Positions 35,573-47,100 of a DNA stretch of 64,000 bases are shown here, piece by piece. The first letter of the stretch is position 1; each line of letters begins with the position of its first letter. The position numbers and the translations under genes are program-made. A model generated the notes under the pieces. The model was not told where the DNA came from. It saw nothing but the letters and a program-made list of their open reading frames with translations, and searched no databases. This stretch comes from Lactarius indigo (lineage: Eukaryota; Basidiomycota; Agaricomycetes; Russulales; Russulaceae): the NCBI GenBank assembly GCA_025766275.1, contig JAFKAC010000159.1, positions 1-64,000 on the forward strand, written 5' to 3'.

Positions 35573-36248
35573 TGTCACGCCTCTGTGGGGGCGCGCGTCG
35601 TTCTGTAACAGATCCTGCCTGAGGCAAAGGACTCTGAGTCGGATCCCCACTGAGTGGAAGGATTCCTAAGGTCTTCTGTAACAGCCCCTGTACTAAGGGA
35701 ACTGAGTCTGTGGCAATCCCCCTGTGCTAAGGTGGGAAAGGTCCTTCTGTAACAGCCCCTTGTGCTAAGGTGACTGAGTCAGTAAGACAGGAAGAGGGTA
35801 AGAGCGAAGTCAAGGGGGAGCCTGCACAGAGGCTGAGAGGGGAATGACCCAAAGAGGATAAGGGTCAAGGGTCAGAGGTTCAGGGTCAAGGGCTTGAGTG
35901 CTGAAGGGACTGAGGCACTCAAGGAGTCAATGGGAGATACAACGCAGATAGTTGATTAAGCCAAAGCTAAGGAGCTAAGGCGCACTACAGGGTTCCTTAT
36001 GTAGTACAGGATTGTGCCTGAGCGCATAGTGCTACTGGTCACTATAGATAGGATAACGTGCTGGCAAGATGGTGTCAACATTGTGCAAGATGGTGTTATG
36101 CCAGCAAAGCAGGAGAAGGGTAAGAATAGCACAGAAGGTGCTAGAACAATCAGATAAAAGAGAAGCATAGGTTCAAGAAAGGTAACTGCCAAGAAAGGAG
36201 ATAGATCAGATAAGGACAAGAAGGAAACGTAGCAGGTGGTTCATGACA
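35573..36248 (-). repeat. Solo LTR within element C pol
   Basis: 676 bp, TGTCACGCC to CATGACA, with a perfect ATATC duplication (35568-35572 and 36249-36253). No coding sequence. One end holds 2.5 copies of a degenerate repeat of about 72 bp starting TTCTGTAACAG (35601, 35674, 35745). Orientation not settled. It is the innermost layer of the nest. Confidence 0.88.
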
Positions 36249-37824
36249 ATATCGAATGCCTCCTGTCTGGCTTTTGTCCATTCCCATGGTGTGTCCTTCC
36301 TTGTGAGGTCGTGGAGTGGTCTTGCTATCGTGGAGAACCCCCTTATGAATCGTCGGTAAAAGTTGCAGAAGCCTAGAAAGGCTCGCACTTCTTTTAGGGA
36401 TTTTGGTGCCTTCCAATCCCGTACGCCCTGTACTTTTATCGGGTCCATTCGCAACTTGCTGTGTCCGATGATCAGGCCTAGGTATTCCACTTCATAGACC
36501 TCAAATACACATTTTTCCGGTTTGATGTATAAGTCGTGTTCATCACATAGATCTAGAACACAATGTAAGATTTGTCGATGGTGGGTACGGTCATCTGCTG
36601 TTGCGATTAGGATATCGTCCATGTAGACGATAACTTCTCCCGTTAGCACCAGTTCCTGGAAAATGGTATCCATCATGGTTTGGAAGGTACTGGGGGAGTT
36701 GGTGAGGCCGAAGAACATGACCCGTGGTTCGAATAGCCCTTGATTGGTTTTGAACGCCACTTTCCATTTGTCACCCGGTTTGATTCGAACGTTATTGTAC
36801 CCCCATCGGATATCGAGCTTGGAGTAGAGCCGTGCCTCTTGAATCTGATGGATAAGTTTAGGGATTAAGGGGAGTGGGTAGTGGTTCTTTATGGTTAGTT
36901 CATTGAGGCGATGATAGTCCTGTACTGGTTGTAGTTTTCCGTCCTTTTTTTTGATGAAGAAGAAGGGGGAAGCGTAGGGGGACTTTGAAGGTTGGATGTA
37001 TTTTTTGTCCAGGTATTCGGTTATGAATTCGGACAACTTTTCAGTTTCGGGAATCGTGAGTGGGTACACTTTGCAATCCATCGTTTCTGGGGCATGTGGG
37101 GCGAGATCAATGGCGTGATCCCACGGTCATGATGGGGGAAATCGTTGGGATGCTTCTTCGCTGAAAACCTTCTGATGCCTTTGGTACTCTTTAGGGACCA
37201 TTTCCTCGAAGGTTTTCTGAGGTTTTTTTGCAGCTTCTTGTTGTGCTAGTTCTGACGCTGTTGTTGTTTTTCGTAGTCGGATGTGGGGATCGTTCCCATT
37301 CTCCAGTTGTTCCCAGGCTAATTCATCCAGTTGATACGTCTCCAATGCCTTAATAGTGGCTTCTAGCAGCATGGCTTCGTCGGGCAAATTTATGCTGGTG
37401 ATTACCACCAGTTGGAATTCTTCGTCTATAGTGGCATCCCGCCAGTGGAACTTTGGTTCGAAGGCTGTGAACCAAGGGTATCCAAGTATGACTTTGTCAT
37501 TTCCTAGGTCGGTGATAAGGAATCTAAGGTTTTGGGTCTTTCCTCCTGTTTTGACAGTGAGGTCAGTGAAGGAGGTAATTTCTCCTCCTTGGTTATGAGT
37601 TCCGTCTACATTCCATATTTTGATAGGGCGGTCGGTAGCCAACCAGGCAATCTTCAGCCGTTTCAGGAGATTTGCGCTTATGAAGTTATCAGTTGCGCCG
37701 GAGTCGATAAGAACATTTCATTCGGCCGTCGTGTGAGCAGATTTGAAAAGAACTGGAATTCGCATGGATCGGAATCTGCTATTGTACACGCTAAGTTTTA
37801 GTGCTCTAGCCCAGGCCGCCGGGT

Positions 37825-39480
37825 TCAAGCGTTCAGAAAATCCTTCTTCTGGCCAAACAATTTGTCCACCATTAATTCTCATACTTCTGGGGTTTGAGCG
37901 AATAGTGCCGCTACTTGCGCGTCTGCTTGTTCTTCATTAGAAAGGGGGCGTGACGCGGTCATGGAGATAGTGGCGGTTGTAGGGGTGCTAGCCGTGGGAG
38001 TCATTGTTTCAGTTGCTTTGATGGTGGTGGACTTCTGAGGGCAGTTATGGGAAATGTGTCCTTGGCCTCAGCAGTGGAAGCACCTTCCTTCTTTCTGTAG
38101 CTGCAATTTTTCGACATCCGTCAAAGCGGCTCGTGCTCTAGTGCGACTGACGTCCATTGCATTGGGGTCTCGGTTTTTGTTTAGTGCCGATAGCCACTGG
38201 TCTCGGGACGCTCCCCCTCGTTTGTTGTTTCCCCCTTTGGTAAGCTTGTCTTTTAACAGGAGGTATTCGGCTTGTTGTAGTGTTACCGCCGCTTTCCAGT
38301 CGTCCCATGTGATTGGATGATGGAATTTGATTGCGTTTACAACGAGGGCATTAGGGAGTCCTTTCTGGAAGATTTCCAGAGTGGTGGCTTCGTCTTTATT
38401 ATACCCCGCTTTGTTAGCAAGGTTCGCGAATTTGGCGATGTACGTGTCGATGTCTTCTTTCTCCATTCTGAGATTTTGAATGGAGTGGCGGGCTTTCTGT
38501 TGTTGTGTGGTATCAGTGTAGGCTTGGATGAATCGTGCCTCGATGGTGTCCCAAAGGTTTTCTTTGTTTAGGGCCACTCCTGCTACTAGTTGGGCAACGA
38601 GCCATTGAATTTGTTCTTTGACCCAGTCATCGACGAGGGGACCTCGAATATAAGAAAGGAGGGTCATTGCGCGGGAGTAGGGGACCACTAATTGTTGTAC
38701 GGTGGGGTTCATTCCTCGATAGAGGGAGAAGGCATTGAGGAACGCCCGACTTGATTCCTGATCTCCTGTAAACTCTGGCGGGGCGTTTCCTCCGAGTCTT
38801 CCATTAAGGGGGCCTGGGGCTGCGCCTCCTCCTCCCGCAGCTGCGCCTCCGCCTCCAGGCACGCTGCCTCTGCCTCCAGGCGCACCGCCTCCACCTCCAG
38901 GCGCACCGCCTCCATGATGGCTTCCTGGGCCTCCCGGAGGGCCGCTTCCACTTGCTGGTGCACTTCCTCCCATAAGATGTCCTCCACCACCTGGAGCAGC
39001 CGCAGAGGAGGACGCTCCTCTGCTGGGTTGGCCGCTTCCTGATTGGGTGAGGGTGGTTGCGAGTTGGGTTGAGGACATGTTGGCATACGATGCAAAGTCG
39101 ACTGGTCTGGTGATGGTAGGCGTGAGGGTGGGGTCTGGATTTTCGCTGTCAGAGTCAGGTTCTGCGACGTCAGAGTCGACGTCAATGCCTTGTATTTGGG
39201 TTTTCCCTGGTCCTAATCCAAGGGATGTAGGTACTGGTTTGATTGAGTACCACGAGTTCTTTTTGTCTGAATAGGCGACATATGCCCAGACGTGTTGGTC
39301 TTCGATATATTCGATGGGTTCGTAGGTGTTTTTGTCGGGGTCGAAGACGTAGTAGCCTGTGTCGTGAGGGGTGTTCCTCCAAGTGGCCGTTCCTTTGATT
39401 GAGGATCAGAGGTTGTCATCCGTGTGTCGTTCCAGGTACTCCTGGACAAACTTGGTTCGGCTTCGGCTGGTGAGAGCCAT
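37825..39480 (-). pseudogene. Element C Gag (three in-frame TGA)
   Basis: ATG at 39480-39478 (MALTSRSRTKFVQEYL), 25 nt after the 5' LTR. An N-terminal domain similar to A and D (TGYYVFDPDKNTYEPIEYI), a long Gly/Pro/Ala run (about 39030-38790), a capsid-like region (RGMNPTVQQLVVPYSRAMTLLSYI) and a CCHC knuckle near 38070. TGA codons at 39406, 38068 and 37879; the second lies inside the knuckle (CFHC, stop, GQGHISHNC). Stop TGA at 37825-37827, four codons after the slip site. Confidence 0.88.
37837..37843 (-). promoter_or_regulatory. Element C gag-pol -1 frameshift site G GAT TTT
   Basis: Minus strand gag frame AAG GAT TTT CTG; same heptamer as element B. The -1 frame continues SERLNP, like D, into Pol. 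Confidence 0.72.
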
Positions 39481-39488
39481 GGTGTGGG

Positions 39489-39777
39489 AGACTAGACTTA
39501 ATGTAACGCCACTACAGGGGTGTTAGGTACGACCTGCACCAAGTCAGTCGATCGATCGGTAGTACAAGCTCGGAGGCTTGACTTCAGAGAGAATGATGCA
39601 CAAGGATCACAAGGACTCTAGTCACTTGGATCGTAGAGGAAGGCTAAGACACGAAGGCCTAGCAGGAGCGGGGATCGCAAGACAAAGGACACGCGGAGGT
39701 GTTCTGTGTTAGATGAGTGTAGTATTACACAAGAAGTCTAGTCTACCATACAAGCTAGATAGGACTAGGTTTAAATA
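39489..39777 (-). promoter_or_regulatory. Element C promoter, self-primer and primer-binding site
   Basis: Minus strand: TATTTAAA (39777-39770), 33 nt on AGACTAGACTT (39744-39734), the likely RNA 5' end. The complement AAGTCTAGTCT (39499-39489) lies 2 nt inside the LTR edge. Confidence 0.82.
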
Positions 39778-40083
39778 GATAACGACTAGTATGGCGACTA
39801 CAAACAAATGGCACCATCGCCGGTCCTGGAACAATGGATGAGACCTAACGAGAACAAGAGAACGTTGTACTGGGAATAAAGGTGAATCACGCGGGATCGC
39901 GCGTGATTGGGAGCGCAATGGAAACTAGCACATGTCGAACTTTATCAGAAGGGAACATCGATAAGTAGGGCGCGTGATAGGAACCGGGGAATCGTAAAGT
40001 CCGCATAGTCGTACAGGGCTCGTATAGTGTGGGAAAGGGAACAGTAACATGGGAAAGGAACGAGTCCAAGGAAAATTGTAACA
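39502..40083 (-). repeat. Element C 5' LTR
   Basis: 582 bp; partner of 31525-32106. At one site this copy has CA and the other TG, where the related solo LTR at 8036-8619 keeps CG. Confidence 0.95.
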
Positions 40084-40502
40084 AGTGGGTTAGTGTCCAC
40101 ACTGGAGTCCAGTTGTTCAACGTTATGATGGAGGGGAAGGGCAGCAAGGAGGTTATTGACCACCATGGTGACGCCCGAGGCAGGGGAGGGTGTGTGCGTG
40201 GCAGTAGTACCAGAGAGTGGGGATGAATTATTCAATCCCACAGGGGCAGCAGCATTGGCCACCAGAGTGGCGGTGCTGTCAGCAGCAGAAGGGTCAGGGG
40301 TGGGGAAGGCGGGCTGAGCGGCGAGCTCCATAAGGGTCGCCTCATGAGCAAGGGTCATACTGGGGGAGGGTGCCATCTCCAGGGTCGGGACATAGGGGAC
40401 AGCCGCAATGTCCTCCATAATTGCGGTGTTGTTGGCAGTGATAAAGGCTGGGAGAGGTGGAGCCTCATGTAACGAAGGCAACGGGTCGTTGTGTTGCTCC
40501 AT
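40084..40502 (-). pseudogene. LINE1 ORF1, N-terminal block
   Basis: ATG at 40502-40500 (MEQHNDPLPSLHEAPPLP), matching the LINE2 ORF1 start at 58597. Pro/Ala/Thr-rich and probably disordered. Cut at 40089 by element C; the frame continues at 31519. Added together, the four blocks give an ORF1 of about 1,860 codons. The 5' UTR (40503-40638) aligns with that of LINE2 (about 58460-58596), including CCTGGTGTCCTCG. Confidence 0.85.
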
Positions 40503-40649
40503 AGAGCGAAGACTAACAGGGGTCCCGAGGACACCAGGCGGGTTCCCTGTAGTTGTGGACACTGTATTCAAAGGTTATATGTAGACCAGCACAAGAGATG
40601 GTGGTGGTTGGAGAGAAAGGAGGGCGCCATACAGGCGCGAAGGAGGCCC

Positions 40650-40726
40650 TTGACAAGTTCTATGAAAGCATGCCCTGCCGTATTGCTGCTCTAAAGGAGG
40701 CACAAGGTCACCATACCAAATACTAA
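40650..40726 (+). pseudogene. Tc1 transposase, C-terminal end
   Basis: The last 25 codons of the transposase (YESMPCRIAALKEAQG), TAA at 40724-40726, separated from the catalytic part by the whole LINE1 nest. The 242 nt up to the right terminal repeat (40969-41001) hold no gene. Confidence 0.88.
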
Positions 40727-40968
40727 TACTCGGTAAGTGTCTCTCTTTTTTGTTCTTTGGTGGTGCTCATGTCTTTCCGAAGTAGGGGCCATGTTCAAAA
40801 GAACTGCACACACATTTTTCCATAGATTACTTCTCATACATCCCACACTTATTTTAAAGCCTCAAAACACTCATTTTCACATTCTAGACTCAAATAGCTA
40901 CCAATTGAACCCTAATACATGGAACATTTACTGAGTTTTCGAAAAATGGTGGGCATTGAGATTTGTTT

Positions 40969-41001
40969 GCACATGTTGTGCAATACTTTTGATCGCCACT
41001 G
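40969..41001 (-). repeat. Tc1 right terminal inverted repeat
   Basis: Reverse complement begins CAGTGGCGATCAAAAG; pairs with 1700-1732. Followed by TA at 41002-41003. Confidence 0.9.
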
Positions 41002-42887
41002 TAGCCACATCACATCCAACACTGGCCCAACCAGATCTAGCCAAACCTTTTGTTCTACAAGTGGACACATCCAAATTCGCTACTGGCACCATCCTAGCTC
41101 AACCCAACTATTGCAAAAAGCCACAAGTTGTAGGATATTTTTCCCAATCGATCACAGCACCCAAATGAAACTACGACATGTATGATTGTGAACTTCTCGG
41201 TCTTGTTAGAGGCCTCAAACACTGGCGCCACTTATTAGTAGCTGCCCAACACCCAGTTCTAGTCCTAACAGATCATGCGAATCTCTTACACTACCATCAC
41301 CCACAGCATATCACCCACAGAGTGGTACGACTTGTCAATGTCCTTGCTGATTATAACTTACAACTAAAACACGTGCCTGGTGCCTCTCTTCACACTGATG
41401 CACTCTCTTGACACCCCAATCTGTGCCCGGAGGGACCAGACAATGAGAACATTGTGGTGTTACCTCCACACCTCTTTGTCCATACTTTACACCTCTCCAA
41501 CCTCAAAGACCGGTGCCATGCTGCCCAGCTATCCCAACAGCCTTACCTTGAACAGTTAGCAGCCCAAGGTACAATCCATGACACTGATCATGTCTACTAT
41601 CATGGTACTGCCATTGTCATTGTGGAAAACGCTGCCCTTAAGAAGGGGGTGATTTGTCTATTTCATGACTCCATAATGACGGGACACCCAGGACAAAAGA
41701 AAACACTAGCCGCCATAGTCAACCATTGCTGGTGGCCCAAGATGAACCAAGATGTCATTGAATATGTCCAAGGATGCAACATCTGCCAAACTACCAAAAA
41801 CCAACCATCTAGACCTAAACCACCACTACAACCAATCTTTGCAGATCCTACAGCACTTCCGTTTACCATGGTTGCTGTCAATTTTATCACTAAATTACCC
41901 CTTTCCTGAGGTTATGACACCATCTTGACCATAACCAATCAAGCTTGCTCAAAAGCAAGCATCTTCATCCCATGTCAAGAAAAGATCAATGCCATAGGGG
42001 TAGCCAGCAAATACCTCAAATATGTAGTACCCCACTACGGACTACCACGCAAGGTTATCTCAGATTGGGACCCCAGGTTCACTGCAGCAGCCATGAAAAA
42101 CCTCTGTGCCACCCTGCAAGTAGAACAAAACATTAGTACAGCTTATCACCCTAGAACTGACAGTCAGTCTGAACGCACAAACCAACGTCTTGAACAATAC
42201 CTCTGAATCTATGTGAACTATCAACAAACTGACTGGAGCAACTAGCTTCCCATCACTCAATACACTTTGAACAGCTGGCTGTCTGAAACAACGAAACAAA
42301 GTCCCCACAAAGTCATACTAGGATATGTTCTGGCCATACATCAACCTACCAGAACCACAACAAACTTGGCAATGGCCACCCAACGATTAGACACGCTACA
42401 ATGAGCGTGAGCAGCAGCTAGAGCCACCCTAAGAGCCAGCCAAGAGAAGTGGGTTACTGAAACAAAATTCACTCCCTACTGACTAGGGCAATCTGTCTGG
42501 CTTGATAGCACTAACCTCCACACAACCCACCCCACGGCCAAACTGGCCCCAAAAAGATATGGGCCTTTTCAGATAACCACCATCCTCTCACCTGCTGTCT
42601 ATCAATTACAGATTCCAAGTACTTGGAAAATACACAACGTGTTTCATGCAGCACTCCTCTCCCCCTTTACCCAAACTCCAATCCATGGACCTTCTTTCTT
42701 GAAACCACCTCCAGAACTAATAGAAGGCAAAGAAGAATGGGAGGTAGCCGATATCTTGGATGAACGAAAGCACCGCAAAAAGACACAGTATCTAATCCGC
42801 TGGAAAGGCTACTCGGCAGCTGATGACAGCTGGGAACCCAAGGAAAACATACATGCTCCAGAGCTTCTACAAAGGTATGAAGAATGA
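41002..42887 (+). pseudogene. Element F pol: RNase H, integrase, chromodomain (broken)
   Basis: Continues the RT frame from 1697. RNase H (LQVDTSKFATGTIL, YDCELLGLVRGLKHW), integrase (Cys-His finger ending CNICQ; MVAVNFITKLP, where the first catalytic Asp is Asn; ISDWDPRFTA; HPRTDSQSERTNQ), chromodomain (WEVADILDERKHRKKTQYLIRWKGY). TGA codons at 41166, 41409, 41907 and 42204 and several more to 42480; sister elements have CGA at the codons matching 41166, 41409 and 42204. A TAG lies near 42244. Heavily decayed. Confidence 0.9.
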
Positions 42888-43680
42888 TGAAATCAAGAGC
42901 ATAACATCAACAACATCTCTCTCATGCCACCTCGTCACCCACCCCAATATCCTCACATTGCAGCTAGTGAACTCCCTGTTGACATTGTCACCCGCATTGA
43001 ACGAGAAGTCAAAGAATGGGCGCAAGTCGGATGACACTACAACACTCGACGCAACTCCCCAAATTCATGCAAAGACATGTTCAGGTACAGCACCTATTTG
43101 CAAGCAGACAGGACTCACTGCTGCACATCCCAAGCCCATGAGCGATGCCAGCAACACCTGAGAAGAGAGGCAGCAGAAATCATTGCTCAAGGAGAAGAAC
43201 CGGAAGACAATGAAGTCATCTACGAGCAGTACTTCCAAGATAACCCCCTTCCCGATGAACCCCAACCTGCTCAACAAAACCAATGTCTTCATCCCAGTCA
43301 AGACTGGAGGATGCAACCACCCGACCATCCCTACCAGATTGAGATACCAGCAGCCAACGGGACCTACCACAATGCACCGTACATACGATTCCTTGTAGAT
43401 CAACATGACAAACCAGTCATCATGGGAGCGGACAGACAATGACAACCTCAATACTTCGCTACACTCTGCGCAGTTCCACAGCCTGACAATCTCCGCAACA
43501 AAGCATTGGACAGCAAACAAGATCTCTTCTCTGCACATCACACTGCATGACACCATGTAGACCACACCCTCATGACTCTAGCTGACCCTGGAGCATGCAC
43601 CAAGATACATTGATTGCGCAAGTCTGAAGGGGAAAGAGATCACCTCATCCAATGAATGAGGGAAACAGAAAGGGCCTGGA

Positions 43681-44133
43681 TGTAACGCTGTCACAGCGTT
43701 AGCTCGACTAGAGCTCGGTAAGGCGACTTGGCAACTTAGCTGATCACGCACTGAGGCGTATGGCACGAAGGCTTCCTCTAGATGTTCGAAGACACTAGTA
43801 TGATTACGGCACTCTTACTTGATGTAGAGGCGAAGCGAGGATTCGAGAACAAGAAAGTGACGATTGAAGAAGACCAAGATGGCGTATCTTGGTCTTCCGC
43901 AGCTACCTTAAATACAGGAAGAGCAGGCTTTCAAGCGCTGCTATGAGTCATCGTATCGTAGCGTCCAACGTATCGCGTAAGTATCGCAATCCTAATACTA
44001 CTACTACTTGTACTAGGATCGAGTCATCCCTCAACGCCTAACTCCTATCGTAAACCCCGAGTCCGTGACTAATATACCTTACAGCCGTAGCCACAACCAG
44101 TACAGTAAGGGTTCAGTGCGCGCAACCGTAACA
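43681..44133 (-). repeat. Element D 3' LTR
   Basis: 453 bp. Contains a perfect 12-bp inverted repeat, GAAGACCAAGAT (43869-43880) and ATCTTGGTCTTC (43886-43897), beside the expected RNA start. A polypurine tract AGAGAAGGGGGTGA (minus strand) abuts the inner edge. Confidence 0.96.
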
Positions 44134-44164
44134 TCACCCCCTTCTCTAGCGTGAGACCCCAGAC

Positions 44165-47100
44165 TCACCGAAAGTCTCGCGCCGTCCACGTAGACTGCTC
44201 GTCGCTAATCCTCTCGAACACGTTAGCCCTCTCCAATCAGTAGATGCAGTCCCTCTTATCATCCCTTGCCAACAGCCGCATGGCCTGAAGTTGACGGATA
44301 CGGGCCGCGAGCCGCTCTTCTTCATATGCAGCTGCACGGTACTGCGTCACCTCTGCAGTCAGGGACTCGTCCCCAATGCGGTTCAGTGCGCGGTCTGTGA
44401 TTTTGTCGGAGGCGAGGATGACTAAGTCCTCGTGGGCGATGAAGGCGCGTCCCGCAGCCGATAGCATCGGATGAGCGTAGAGGGGTTTGCCGTAGAGATG
44501 GGGGGAACCGGGAATGAGCCCCAATACGAAGGGATTCGCACCTCCAACAATCTGCACATGACTGGCGTTCCTCTCTACGCTGTCGGGTCCGGTGATGGGG
44601 AAGTGAATGTAATGGGGCTGTCGATTCGCCCGGAACCCTTCAGGCGCAAGGACCTGCGCAGGGTCGTTGTCGTGCGTAATGGGGGTGTGAAGTGCGACGC
44701 CGGGCAATCGCACACGTCCTCGAGACATGGCGGTTCCGTCGGTGTGAACAAGCCATGGGGTGATTCGGGGATTAGTAGGGTGGCTGTGCATTCGAAGGAG
44801 GGGGTGTCTGACCAGGTAGTAATCCTCGTCGCCAGCGTGAGCCTTGTCGTGAGGGAGCGCTGCCTGCGCTGCCGCAACTCGCTCAACCTCCTCTGCGCTA
44901 AGCGCAGTTGTTCGTCGGCCCACTCCTTCGCCACTCTCCGCCAGTCCTCCGCTGCTTCTAACTCCTGTTGGGTCTTCGAGGGGATGGTCGGCAGGGAGAA
45001 TTCCCCGCGTGCCGATGAGGTTGTCACCTGGGGGGATAACGGCAACAGGTTCTCGATTGCCGTTGTTGTCTCAGAAGATGTGAGTGACGGCATGCTGCTG
45101 CTCGTCGTCGGGCTGGTGAGTCGGGTCGGGGAATCTCTGTAAGGCGTTAGCCCATTCTTGAGCGGTGATATGCCCCGCTCGCATGTTTGCAGGTGTGTAC
45201 GGAGTGAGCTGAACCTGTTGAACCACGGTTTCTTCGTCGTCTTCGATGAGGTTGGTGGTGTCTTGTGCGACTTGGTCGAGGAGGATCGCTGTGGTGACAT
45301 GTCTAAGAGGGGAAGTGGGCATAGAGGTATAAGCGGATCGAAGGTGAAGGGGATACTCCTCTTGATCGTCCGCAGGTTGGCTTTTAAGGACCCTCACGGC
45401 TGCCCGTCCCGCTTGATACGCCTCTATTGCTTCCGGTGCGAATACGTCATCCTTATCGACCCACTGATTCTCCGAGTCTGGATACCCCTTCCACTTGATG
45501 AGGTATTGGAGCCTTTTGCGGCGGCCGAAATGCCGTGAGTCTAGAATAGCCTCGACCTCGTATTCTTCCTCTCCTTCCATGAGGTCTGGCAGTGGACGTG
45601 GGAAATTTTCGCCGTGAATGGTCGTGCTTTTGTACGGCGTGAGAAGATCTATGTGAAACACCGGGTGGATGCTCCACTGCGTGGGAAGCTCAAGGCGATA
45701 GTTATAGGGGGACATCACCTGGACTACTTTAAATGGGCCGTGGCGTCGTGCCGCTAATTTCACCGTTGGTTGGTTGGTCCGAAGGTGCTTCCCTTCCAGC
45801 CACACTTGATCTCCTACTTGATAGCAGGGTGTGTTCCGATGCTTTACCCACCCCTCTTGTGCCTTCTTGATAAGGCTTTGGGCCAGCTGTCGTGCTTCCT
45901 TTAGCTGCGTCAACCTAGTAATCACGTTTGGGATAGGGGATGGCTTATCCATCCAATCAGCTGTCGGATTGTAACCCATGAGTAGCATGAATGGGGATTG
46001 TTTTGTATGCTCATGGGGCCAGTTGTTGTGAGTGAATTCTGCTATAGGAAGATATGCCGCCCAGTTATCTTGCCGCTCGTTGGCCCAGAATTGCAGATAT
46101 TGCTCCAACCACTGATTGGTCCGCTCCGACTGTCCATCCGTTCGTGGGTGGTATGCTGTTGAAATGTTCTGCTTGATGCCCAGGATCCGACATACCTCCT
46201 TGGTAAATTTAGACGTAAATTGGGGGTCACAGTCACTAATAATCTTGCGTGGTAACCCGAATCATCTAAAAACGTGATTAACGTATAGGATGGCGGTCTC
46301 TTCCGCTGTAATTTCCTCATTGCACGGGATGAATATCGACGCTTTGCTGCAGTCGTGATCTGTAACAGTGAGGATGCTGTCATACGATTGGGACGTTGGT
46401 AACTTAGTGATGAAGTCCAACGCGATGGTGTGAAAGGGGGGCGCGTCTGTTACTGCGGTGATGGGGTATAGTGGTGCGCGAGTCAGTCTTGTATTGACCT
46501 TGTTCCGTTGACAATCGGCGCATCCTACCACATATTCATATACGTCCCGACGAAGGCGTGGCCACCAGTAATGTCGTTCGACAATCCGCTGGGTCCGGCT
46601 GATACCAGGATGTCCATGAACGGGAGGGTTGTGGTGGTCGTGTATTATGGCCCGGTATGCGGTCATAGGTCCAGTGATTACCAGCTTTCCATCCTTATAC
46701 CATTCTCCTTCGATTTTCTTCAGCTGGTGGGCGTCGACCCATGCTTTGATGATGGTTTGATCTTGGACCCGTCTCGGTTGTTGTAACATTGGGTGTATTT
46801 CCAGGGCGCGCGCGGCATTAGCGACTCATATAAAGACTTCCGGTGGTAAGACAACCACACCTTGGTTATCCTCCTCCCCCTGGTTGTAATCTGGTCGTCT
46901 AGATAGAGCGTCCGCTCTGCCGTTGTTCTTCCCCTTGATGTGATGGATTTCGAAGTTGTATTCCATTAGTTCCAGTACTTCTCGGGCGACCCTTCGGCTG
47001 ATCTTTTGCGGGGTCTTCCAGTATTGGAGGTTGAGGTGGTCGGAGAATATTTTGATCTTGTGTGGGGATCCTGCGAGTAGGGGTCTCCAGTGTCGAAGGG

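Larger units (their letters stand above)
33614..37843 (-). pseudogene. Element C Pol: protease, RT, RNase H, integrase, chromodomain
   Basis: Protease (VLIDSGATDNFIS near 37700), RT (KLDIRWGYNNVRI, VIVYMDDILIA near 36615), RNase H (IEVDASSYALGAVL), integrase (CAICQSNK, VAMDFIVKL, ISDRDPGFAS, HPQTDGQSERTNQ), chromodomain (LHYLVKWKGFPSSDNMWEP), stop TAA at 33614-33616. Interrupted by a solo LTR at 35573-36248, whose removal with one ATATC copy keeps the frame. TGA codons at 37718, 37127, 34829, 34106 and 33842; 37127 and 33842 are at conserved Arg positions. Most catalytic residues remain. Confidence 0.9.
31525..40083 (-). mobile_element. Element C: Ty3/gypsy with separate zinc-knuckle ORF3
   Basis: LTRs of 582 bp (31525-32106 and 39502-40083), flanked by AGTGG duplications (31520-31524 and 40084-40088) in LINE1 ORF1. 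The LTRs differ at 20 sites, 17 at CpG; the most diverged pair, so probably the oldest complete insertion. Order on the minus strand: gag, -1 slip, pol with chromodomain, TAA stop, ORF3. A 676-bp solo LTR sits in the RT/RNase H junction. The RNA would start AGACTAGACTT, complementary to the primer-binding site. Confidence 0.94.
3722..40638 (-). mobile_element. LINE1: full-length non-LTR retrotransposon, minus strand
   Basis: Runs from a 5' UTR at 40638 to a poly(A) tail written as T at 3723-3738. It is flanked by an 11-bp target duplication GAAGGAGGCCC (3711-3721 and 40639-40649) inside the Tc1 transposase. It has two ORFs: a very large ORF1 with zinc knuckles and an ORF2 with AP-like endonuclease, RT, an RNase H-like segment and a C-terminal CCHC. 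It was later hit by gypsy elements A, B and C and by a solo LTR; removing each with its target duplication restores the ORF1 frame. Two other copies exist at 52.5-54.2 kb and 58.46 kb to the window end. Confidence 0.93.
1700..41001 (+). mobile_element. Tc1/mariner element, interrupted
   Basis: Bounded by terminal inverted repeats (1700-1732 and 40969-41001) that begin CAGTGGC and share TCAAAAGTATTGCACA. It is flanked by the TA dinucleotide expected of the superfamily (1698-1699 and 41002-41003). After removing a solo LTR (2416-3190) and the LINE (3722-40638 plus one target copy), about 1.6 kb remain, the normal length. It encodes one DD34E transposase. It sits inside the pol gene of element F, whose frame closes exactly when it is removed. 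Confidence 0.92.
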
